Shown piece after piece: positions 18,825 through 29,000 of a stretch of 64,000 nt of DNA. The number at the start of each line of letters is the position of its first letter. The first letter of the stretch is position 1. The translations under genes and the position numbers were made by a program. The stretch comes from Oegoconia quadripuncta (lineage: Eukaryota; Arthropoda; Insecta; Lepidoptera; Autostichidae). The DNA is taken from NCBI GenBank assembly GCA_949316235.1, contig OX438747.1, positions 30,198,618 to 30,262,617 of the forward strand. Direction: 5' to 3'. The notes below the pieces were generated by a model. It did no database searches. It was not told where the DNA came from and saw only the letters and a program-made list of their open reading frames with translations.

Positions 18825-18886
18825 AACACCGATCGGTGTTCGCGAGTGTTGTCGGTATAAAAGTATTTTGGACACCGATCGGTGTC
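18825..18886 (+). promoter_or_regulatory. TATA box between twin 16-bp palindromes
   Basis: AACACCGATCGGTGTT (18825-18840) and GACACCGATCGGTGTC (18871-18886) are each perfect palindromes sharing a 14-base core. Between them lies TATAAAAG (18856-18863), a consensus TATA box on the plus strand. A 46-base start-to-start spacing puts both sites around one core promoter. The next plus-strand gene is the giant zinc finger gene, whose first coding exon is about 4.1 kb downstream. The link is inference. Confidence 0.4.
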
Positions 18887-18919
18887 GGCGTCCGCCTAAA
18901 GGTGTTTGATTAACGTCAA

Positions 18920-20100
18920 AATCTACGTGTTTGCCTTAAACGTTTGATGGGCTTTGTGATGCTCATCATTTGGTATAGATTTAAATTATTTTAGAGCTAC
19001 ACTTGACAGTAAAATAAAATTAATCCATCTATAATAATATCTCAAAAAAATCGAAAGTCTATTTGTCCGGCTTTCTCGCTTAAATTGAAAGGCATTGAAT
19101 TTAAGGGCCTGCCGGTTGTATTATTCTACTCTTTGAGGATATCTATATTCTCATATTTTCTCATTATCCGGGCGGCGTGACCGCGGTCGGAAAGCAAAAT
19201 ATTGTAGACTAGAAGTTACAGAGAAGAGGTCCACAGATTTCTTTATAGGCGATTTTTTTACGACTCTGAATTCTGTCCTTTTGAGCCAATTCAGTCAGCG
19301 ACAGCGTGTGACAAGCCAATCAAGAACTCCCAAAAAATTTCATCGTTCCTTTCTTTTGTAACGAAGCTAAAGCTTGCTAATGAAGAATTTGCTTGATGCG
19401 TTCGTTTCTGTCTGATTTTGAGAAGGTTTGATGCTGATTTTTCGTTAATGACATACGTTTTTACTGGACATCAAGTCAAGTATTAAAATGGCTTTACAAA
19501 CATTTAATAATTTTTACTAGAAGAATATACTGGTAAGTATCACATAATCACAATTTTCCATTTAATGTATCGTTCCAGGTAGCAGTTGTTGCAATCTTCT
19601 ACTTATTTGAGGCCACAGAAAAACTCCATTGAGTTACTAAATAACGCTTTTGACTTTACATATAAGATTTACGGTTCGATTGACGTGTCTTACTTGCCAT
19701 GATCGTGAACAGGATGGAGAAATGGTATGGAATAATCCACTGTATATACGGTAATGTTTATCTCGGTGACATTCTCTGGTAAAAAGAGGTCTTCTCAGAT
19801 TGTATAGCGAAGTTCCTTCCTAACCTATCATTGGTTGAGGTATTTGGAGTAGGTCACATTGGTATAACTTCCACAATAATAATGCATGGAGACAGATTCA
19901 TTCAGACCCTTCAAAATAGTGAAAATTGTCAAATCTTTACCTAGGGGGTTATACTAAATCAATACATATTTTTACAGCCTTATCATATACCTCTTGGATG
20001 TAATCTAGGAAAGGTTAGGTTGAGACAGGTTGCCAATTTTTTAAATATTATTTTATTTTTATTTATTATAACCAACACCATTACAGAATTGTATAAATAT
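18920..20100. other. Unassigned intergenic stretch
   Basis: Divergent interval between the two zinc finger genes. I see no open frame with family motifs, no SINE head and no inverted termini here. It could hold the untranslated first exon of the giant gene, whose coding exon 1 begins right after a splice acceptor. Confidence 0.4.
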
Positions 20101-20108
20101 TACATTGT

Positions 20109-20500
20109 ATGCAAAATATGAATGGGGTGACTTTGAAAAATAGAATCAGGAATAGTGTAATTAGGGAGGTAAGCAGTGTGAATGAAGATGTAGTGACAAA
20201 GATTGAAAAAGGTATGCTGAGATGGCTTGGACATGTAGAGAGGATGAATGAAAGACGACTTACGAAAAAGATATACGAAGCGAATGTGGATGGTAGTGTT
20301 GGTAGGGGAAGACCACGGCTAACGTACCATAATCAAATCGGGGACGTTAAAGAAAGGCCAAGTCAAGAGTACCCTAAACCGACGAGCATGTATGAACAAC
20401 CTTATGAGAGTGAAGGAAGCAGAAGAGGTGTGTCAGGATCGTAGCAAATGGAAGTCTGTGGTCTGCCTACCCCTATGGGAAACAGGCCTGACATTATGTA
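20109..20500 (+). pseudogene. LINE ORF2 C-terminal fragment
   Basis: The frame reads LKNRIRNSVIRE, EDVVTKIEKGMLRWLGHVER, RLTKKIYEANVDG and GRGRPRLTY. After a frameshift the plus strand continues with CKDRSKW-like and YPYGK-like codons (GATCGTAGCAAATGGAAGTC). These are hallmarks of a non-LTR ORF2 C-terminus. The same family gives the fragments at 24.3 kb and 63.75 kb. Confidence 0.75.
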
Positions 20501-20731
20501 TGTATGCAAAATGTAAGGCAAATTACAGGCTTCATCATAAAAACTATTAGTACACATTTTCCATAGGTATATTTTTTTGCTTAGTTTGATACTTGAAGTT
20601 CAAGCTAGTTAAGAACGAAAAATTGCTTAACTTCGGTAACTTTACTGGCATTGTGTTAGGTTAGACAACACTGAATAATGACAATTGCAGATACATACAA
20701 TTGCAGTATACATACAATTGCAGTATACATA

Positions 20732-21090
20732 TAAGGTCTAACAAAATTAACCTGACAAACTTTGGCAATTGCACGTACATGGCAATAAAATAACATATTC
20801 ATAAAAAAAATTTGCTTTAAAAATTTTATTTCCCAGTAAAAAAATTAAATGTAAGTGCAAATGAAATTAACACACTTACTTCATTTCGATTGTACCTTGT
20901 TTTATTAATGAGAAAAAACAGGTAACATTCCATTGATATGGAAGACGCCAAAGCGGGTGGCGGGGCACAGGGCGCAACCAATCACAGCAGAGTTTTATTT
21001 TTTGAATAAAATCTGTTAACTTGAATGTAATAGGTATATCCTATATGTACACTCTGCAACGTTTGTCGGGTTAATTTTGTTAGACCATAA
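20732..21090. mobile_element. Inverted-terminal element (GGTCTAACAAAATTAACC)
   Basis: The left end GGTCTAACAAAATTAACCTG and the right end CGGGTTAATTTTGTTAGACC are inverted partners over about 30 bases with few mismatches. ATAA abuts both outer edges and may be a target duplication. The interior is non-coding. A short direct repeat (ACATACAATTGCAGTAT) lies just left. Confidence 0.6.
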
Positions 21091-21256
21091 ATGCACAAGG
21101 GTTCACCCTTCGCTCCAGCGAAATTTTTTTTACTTAATATTTCTGCATTATCAATCAATGCTCCATACCTTTAGACAGTGCCATGCCCTCCATACAGACA
21201 GAAAAGCACTGCCTACCCTAGAAATTTGTCCTATAAGTATCACAAAGATGAACAAG

Positions 21257-21661
21257 CAGTGACGGATTAAGACTACTTGATGCCCTAAGCAATCCACGCC
21301 TGTGTCAACTAGAATCGGCCTTTAATGCCAGGCGGGGGGCCCGCGGGGAAGGGGTGGTTTGTGATTGGCTGATCGCAATACCGGTGCTTTCGAATTGCCA
21401 AATGCACTAGACTAGCGGGCAGCGAGTGGGCGCAAGCGGGAGAGCGGGGTAACTCTAGGTCGGCTCTTATGTTAACTTAAAACGCGCGAATTTTCAAATT
21501 AGTCCTATAAACTTTTTTTGGTGTGGTTTTTGGTGACGTGAGAGTGAGACTGGCATCACGTCTTGTCATCATGGCGGATTTTTTTGTGCTTCTTCTGGTG
21601 CCCCCCCAGACGTGATGCCCTAGGCAATTGCTTAATTTGATTAAGGGTTAATCCGTCACTG
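21257..21661. mobile_element. hAT-type MITE with 8-bp target duplication
   Basis: The termini are CAGTGACGGATTA and TAATCCGTCACTG, both flanked by TGAACAAG (21249-21256 and 21662-21669). A CAGTG start with an 8-bp duplication is the hAT signature. The interior is markedly GC-rich (GGCGGGGGGCCCGCGGGG) against an AT-rich background and has no transposase frame. Confidence 0.85.
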
Positions 21662-21689
21662 TGAACAAGTACTAGTGATGACTTAAATA

Positions 21690-22010
21690 GTGACTGAATA
21701 ACAACATAATGAACAATGTAAACTCTTCCAACACTGTGACATAGACATACTTGCAGTAATGCTGCTCATCTATAATAATATAATAAACTCAAACTCAAAG
21801 CATTTTATTTCAACATAAGATACATGATAATGTCAATTTAAATCTATTGGAAATAAAAATAGGGCTGAGCATTTTTCGATCAGTCAGTATGCCCAAGCTA
21901 CCACCTCTTCGGAAAGCGATATCATCTGTGGGAAAAGAAGCGGTGCAAGAAACCCACACGATCATTTTCTTTTCTCTTTTTTTTTATACAATAAAAATAA
22001 AAGTATACAA
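21690..22010 (+). repeat. LINE 3' tail followed by family G repeat
   Basis: ACATAATGAACAATGTAAAC and CAGTAATGCTGCTCATCTAT match the 3' untranslated end of the LINE at 54.85 kb. From about 21.8 kb the family G repeat follows (GGAAATAAAAATAGGGCTGA, CATCTGTGGGAAAAGAAGCG). No coding part remains. Confidence 0.55.
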
Positions 22011-22244
22011 CTAATACAATTTTATTTTAATTTTAATAATAATAATAAGTTATCAGACTGTCTGTACTACTATTTATTTTAATATCAAAATTCAATCACC
22101 CCCACTCAAAATATTCTGTTGCACCTGCGAGTATTAAATTTCTCAAATTGTGTAATTCTGCCAATCCTATGACAAAACGCTGTGCATGCCACCACCCTTA
22201 GAACAGTTAATGCAAAATTTCCAACTTCTTTTTCTTTGATTTAG

Positions 22245-22850
22245 GGACTTTTACACAAAGTGGAGATCTTCAAAATCAAAATCAAAAATATTTTATTCAA
22301 TGTAGAATACAAAAATATCACTTATTGAAAGTCAACATGTTATTTTTTTTTTTAAACTACATAGCTTCACAAGGTGTTATGGTTAGGGAGAAGAAGCAAC
22401 AAGAAACTCCGCAACAACACATCTTTTCAATTAGTTTCCATCTTTACAATAATAATGTATTGCCTTTTTGTACAATAAAGCGTTTACAAACAAACAATTA
22501 CATTTTATATTACATATTACAAAAAAAAAAAAAATACGCCCCGAATACAGAACCTCCTCCTTTTTTGAAGTCGTTTAACAATAGCAATTAACATAACGAC
22601 CAGTTAACACCAGACCTCCTTATCGCCTAAATAAACATCTATCCTGTAATAACCCTTCTTACACAGAGTTTCTTTAATGTGGCGTTTAAATTTCTGCTCT
22701 GTTAATATCAATATATGTTCTGGTATTTTATTGTAAAAGCGTATGCTGTGTCCCATAATGGATGTGCTAACCTTGCTAAGTCTAAATTGTGGAATTTCAA
22801 TTTTATTTTCGTCTTATACTTCGTTAATGCCTAGCTATGCAGTTATGGTC
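22245..22850 (-). pseudogene. Jockey-like LINE, 3' end
   Basis: The minus strand encodes RLSKVSTSIMGHSIRFYNKI, then EQKFKRHIKETLCKKGYY, the C-terminal tail of a Jockey-like ORF2 protein. It then runs into a 3' region ending with TTTTGATTTTGATTTTGAAG. It lies directly upstream of the first coding exon of the giant zinc finger gene. Confidence 0.7.
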
Positions 22851-22978
22851 ATGAACGTTTAGTCACCCATGGGAAGTTACAGTTGGGCCTATTCTACTCC
22901 ATCATCTATGTAACATGCCTCAACCACTTAATTTTCATGCAGTATTTCTCAATAACCCAATTCTGTTTCAGAACTAAA

Positions 22979-23093
22979 ATGGCGGACGACATAGATATAG
23001 AGGAGCACGATGTCTTGGACAATCCTAAGCTCAAGAACATATTCCCGGATATCACCAAGATCAAAACGGAAATTCCTGATATTGACGAAGAAG
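22979..23093 (+). CDS. Giant zinc finger gene, coding exon 1
   Basis: Thirty-eight codons plus one base between TTCTGTTTCAG (ending 22971) and donor GAAG|GTATGC. The peptide starts MADDIDIEEHDVLDN and is acidic. The frame stays open past the donor for another 70 bases, but the downstream acceptor at 24976 restores phase exactly. Confidence 0.85.
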
Positions 23094-26000
23094 GTATGCT
23101 ACCACATTTTTCTATTCCGATTGGGACAAAACATTTTCCTTATTTACCACTGATGGTAGATTATTGATTAAGAATTATAGGGCATTGATCACCATCGTAA
23201 GGTCGATTGTCTCATCATCATATCAGCCGAAAGACATCCACAGCTGGACATAGACCCCAAGGATCTCTACAATGATCGGTCCTGTGCTGACCGCATCCAC
23301 CGGCTCCCGGCGATCTTTACCAAATCGTCGGTCCACCTCGTGGGGGACCTGTCCACGCTGCGTCTTCCGGTGCGTGGTCGCCCTATCTGCCCCAACGACT
23401 GTTGGTCCTACGAGCAATGTGCCCGCCCACGGCCACTTAAGTTTGGCAATTCTTCGGACTGCATCAGTCACCATGGTTCTCCTGCGGATCCCGTAATTTC
23501 TGATTCATTTCTCATAAGAAGGTTCAAGGTCACCTAAAGGGCAATGGAGAGAGCTATGCTTGGAGTCTCCCTGCCGGATCGCCTGTCTATCAGTATTTTA
23601 TTACAGAATGGATTTTGATGAGTGTCGGTTAGAATTGCATAATGTTATCCCACTAAATACGCAATGTTTTTGCTTTCCGGGACGGATGGAACACATCTCG
23701 CGCGCGGGTGAAAAGGGAAAGGGTTTGTTTCATTTCTTGACATACTCAAACTACGCGTATCACATCATCGTATCGAAATTTATAGGTTATATTGGATATA
23801 ATCGCAACCTATACAAACTGACGATGTGATCGAAGATGAAGCACGCCATTCCGGATAAATATTGAAATGTCGAGGTTTTAAGCTAGCTTGTAATGTGAAA
23901 AACCGAAACAATCTTTTGACGAGACAAAACTCATTTTGATGTCAAAACATCAATCTATCAATCAAATACTGTTTATTGTTTAAATAAGGAAGGTACATTT
24001 AAATATCTTATAGAAACTACAAATTAAGCGGCCTTATCGCTAACAGCGATCTCTTCCAGGCAAACCTATCATCACGGAATTCAATACGAGTAATTAAGTG
24101 GGTTAGCACAAATAATTTCACACAAATTGCACAAAAATGCAAACATCAGTCAGTAAATTGTAGTATTGTCGAAAAACATTGGCTATACCTACACAAAAAG
24201 TCTACTGTGCTACTTGCTTAGTGCTGTGATAGCGTGATTAGGAACTGTGGAACGTTTATCGCCCTGTCATGCTACTAATGCAAGTCCACGGCGGAGGACG
24301 TACAGAGCATGTTGACTCTTATGAATGGAGAATTTAAAAAGAAAGGAATGTAAATAAATGTGAGTAAGACGAAGGTTATGGTTGTGGAAAGGGAAGAAGG
24401 GAGGACTGAATGTAATGTTATGATAGATGGGGTAACAGTTGAACAAGTAAAAGATTTGGTTTATTTGGGAAGTATGTTTACTAGAGATGGCAAATGTGAG
24501 GAAGATATTGAAAGGAGAGTGAAAGCAGGAAACTGTGTGAATGGGGCCTTGCGTGCCATTGTGGGCAGTCAGTCAGTCATTGTCAAGCAAGACAAGAGTG
24601 GCGATCCACTGTGGCGTGTCGCGTTTATCACTAACGGTAAAAGATCTTTGATATAAGAAATAGTGTAGGACAGTAGTTACGCAGTGTGAAAGAAGATTAT
24701 AGTGACAACAATTGGATTTGTTATTCTTCAATGTTTTGGGCATGGGGAGAGGATGAATGAAAGAAGATTAACAAAATATATTCTACTTTTATTTCAAAAT
24801 AAATTCAGAAGAAACCAACCATATTATGGTAAATGAAATTTACCCCGGTTTTGCTTAGTTTTTCCAATTAGAATATTATATAAGGTTTCACCAAAAATTT
24901 ACTCAACTTATCATGACTATGCGATATGCAATGCAATGACAGTGCATTTTTATTGTACATGTATTTTTATTTTCAGATCACTTCATGACCGATGACTCTA
25001 TGAGCCAGGCTTCCTTGCAAACCAGCTCACGATACGAAGAACATGATTTATATGTTCTTCATAACAACAGAATAGTGTTGGGCAGCAAACCCAGTCAAGG
25101 TACCAGTAGTAATCAGAATATGCCAGTTGTATTTAGCAGCATACAGAGTAATTACAATAACTATCCTACTTTCGATTACAACAATGTTACAGTGAAAGAA
25201 GAAATCCAAGATTATTCCTACAATGAGTCTCTGCCTGGAACTGTTATGATTCTAGGTAGTAAAGTTAGTGAAGATGTAAATAATGGTATGGATTACGATG
25301 ACCATGATATTAAAAATTCAGTAGTAGTGTTAGAAGATTGGGGACCAAGATTGCATTGTAACGCGTGCTATTGCAAAGCGTGCAAAATCTTGTTTCCTAC
25401 TATAAATTGTCTCGATGCTCATAAAATGTCCGCACATTCATTTTTAATAGCTTTAAGTACAAATAGAGCTATCAAAAGTACGTCTAAAGGTGTAGATCCT
25501 AAAAATACTGCTAGAAAAAGTACTGGATTTCCAAATGTACCTAGCACTTCAAGTGCTAAATTTTGTAATCATTGCAACAGAACTTTTCCAGACGATACCA
25601 CTCTTATTAAACATCTCTACGAGGTGCTAACTTCTAAATTTAAATGCAACGATTGCGGCGCCGTCTACAATAAAGAAGCAGAATATAAATTGCATGTTGA
25701 ATCTCATGCACTGGAGACATCAGTTCATGACGATAACTCAATCGAGTGTCACCAATGTCACATATGCGGCTGTATATATAAGCAAGAGATATTGTTCCTA
25801 AAGCATATGAGAGGTAATCATTCCGTGCAGAAACCCAATGTGGTTAAAAAGAAAGTTAAAAGTAACTGTCTGTTCTGCGATTCGCATTTTATTAAAACCG
25901 ACTCTCTAAATCGGCATATACTAGCAAAGCATAGCAGTTATTATGTTAGTCAACCAGCGCGAACAGCGCCGAAGGCTATTCAGCGTAAGAAGCCGACACC

Positions 26001-29000
26001 CCCGCAAAGCCAGATAATCGTGCCATCATCAATTGTGTTCAAGTGTAACAAATGTAATACACATTTCACGAGTTGTGTGGCGGCTTTGTTGCACTCTAAA
26101 TCGTGTTTGGGATTCGTCGGAGCCTGGAGATGTGCGGATTGTCGGCGACGATTCAAGAGTGAGGACAAAGTCGTACATACACACCAACATAGCGTTACAA
26201 TACGGTTCAATATACATGAGATAAGTGAATGGGTGTGTAGGAGAACGTTGTGTCGGTGCCCTGAATGTAGGGTCTACTTTAACGAAAAGGATTTGTTTGC
26301 GCATTTTAAAGAAGGTTGCAGCACACCGAAGTTTACTGTGTGTTCCGTTTGCGTTTTACAAGTAAGTGTTTTATCATTGAAGGATCATAATCTATGTCAC
26401 CAAATTGACAAATTAAGTAAAAATGATTTCATTTTGATTGAATATATCAAAATTAGGAATTCTAAACCAATTGAAGTTACCCCAACCCCAGAGTTGAAAA
26501 GAAAAATTCCAGACGACATTGATGCAACACCCATTAAAAAAGTTAAACAAGAATGCAACATTAATGATGATAGACCGGTTTTATATTACTGTGCAGCATG
26601 TAAATGTTACATGAAGCCGAATTCCAGCTTTAAACAAATACACCTTACATCAAAGTGTGAGATGTCTAGAAAGCAATTTGTAAAATGGTGTAAATTGTGT
26701 GGTCTGCAGTACTCATCGAGCAGACACGCAGATTTACACAGTACCGGAAGAAGACTGCATGACTTTCGCTTTGTCAGACTGCAGGATAATACGTATATAA
26801 ATCCGCCTATACCAGATTTTCCTAAATGCAACAAATGTAGCGTACATTTTGTTAGTAAAGTAGCTCGTCGCGCTCATGAATGTAACGACGCTTTCAAGAC
26901 CTGCAAATACTGCAAAAACAAATTCAGCGATTTAGCTTACAAATTACATGTACCCTTTCACGAATACAGCGCTAATAGGCGAAAACAGTTTCAAATCGCA
27001 ACGTCGACACCTAAAAGTACTAATGGCATGCCAGAGTTACTTAAAAAGTACCATTCGCTCATAGAAATCTGGAACATTTTGTATTTGTGCAAATTTTGCA
27101 ACATAGTATGTGACTCCTATGACAAAGTTGTTGAACACTGCCAAGATCACTTCAACAAAATGGAAAGTTATGACGTGACAATAACGAATTGTGAAATATG
27201 CGAACTTATATTCGATGGAACCTGTTTCGCCAAGCACCAAGAACTCCATAAAAACTCAGATATAAATAAAAGTTCTTTCAATGTTCTGAAATATGAGTGT
27301 AACAATTTATTTTCGGAGAAATGGCTAGATTTCTTCGGTGATCTTCCAACACAACAAGTGGAACAAATAGTGTCTCGTAGTATTTACAGATGTTGTCGTA
27401 ACATCAAGATGAGGATTATAAGAGCTGGGTGTGAGGAATTAACCCTATATAAATGTGAAAAGTGTAAAAAACATGTTAGTGCCCAGAACGTGCCGAAGCA
27501 CTTTAAATCGACCCTGTGTTCCATAAAAAAACCTGGTTTTAGTTGCTCTCATTGCAAGAGATCATTTGCAACGGTAGACTGTCGCGATCTACATAAAGAA
27601 ACCATGAAAATTCAAAAACCTACCCGCATTGTTTCTTTCAACGACCCAAGAGATGTACAGTTTAACAAGGCATTAGTTCCTGCAGTTGAACTATCGCCAG
27701 CAATGCAAAATATCGAAGATTCGGTCCCTAAAACTCATCCTTTCTATATTGAAAGTGAAAAGAAAAACCCTGTGTACTCCTACTTCAAATGCAAATCATG
27801 TGATTGCTGCGTCACTAGTAAGCGTAGAGTAAGGTTTCACAAGTGTTCTACACCATCCATGAGGAGGCAATGTCCGAAATGTGGGTTGTGGTTTACAAAT
27901 AGATATATATTGACACACAAGAATCTTCACAAAAGTTTTCCAAAAGTATCTAAGAGAAACATTAAAGTGATACTTTTCAACCCATTACAATCTAAATATA
28001 ATGCTAGTAAGATTTCTAAGACGAATCAAAAAATTGTCCCAAAAATTTATAAATGCAGCTGTGGTATTCATTTGACATCGTCTAAAACTGTGGAGAAACA
28101 TCTGGAGGTTTGCAGTCCTGATAATAAGATATCTAAGGAGAATTGTAGCCAATGCGGTCTCTTGTTCCCTACCGATCTCCTTGTAAGTCATCTTTGCAGT
28201 CATCACAGTAATGATAAGTTCAGCAATTTTGAGGTGGAGGAGGTGACTCCGTCAAAGAAGATATCCCTCAAATGCGGATCATGCAAAGAAACGTTTTACA
28301 GTAAATCCGAATTAATCAAACATTTACTAAAATGCACTTCTAAACAAACAACTATGAGCAAATCCCCCGATCCCAAGGCAACAGTGTATAAATGTTATAA
28401 ATGTGATATACATTATTTGGCCGAAAGAAGTCTGGAGTACCACTTTTCTGTGAATCATAAGGTGGTGGAAATTAGTACTTGCAGTAAATGTAACCTGAAA
28501 TTTTCATGTAGGACGCTTGCAGCGCATATGAATTATCACCATGCAAAACTTAAAAGCAGTCTTATTAATGTACAAGTTATTGATCCATCAGCAGATAAGT
28601 ATGTTACGAAACATGAAGACCCATCGTTTGCTAAAGTAAACATGAAACTTTACTCTAAAGACCTGTTCAAGTGCACCTTGTGTGAACAGCATTTTATAGT
28701 AAAAGCGTCTTTATTGAAACACTTTATGGGTAAGAAGCATCATAAGAAGGGTAAATTTGTAGCTTTTTGCAAGGTTTGTGGCCTGAAATTCTCTAAGAAT
28801 ACCGTGGGTCGTCACATCTACATTCAACATACAAAATTGAAACTCAAACGCAAAGATTTGCGTATAATTAAAATTGATAGTGCGGTAAATTTAATGAAAT
28901 ATATGAAAGCGCCAAAATTGGAACGCTACGTTGATAATAAAACAACGAATGAAGGCAAACCAGGTAGAGATTCAAAAGGCATATCTTCTAGTCGCTTACA

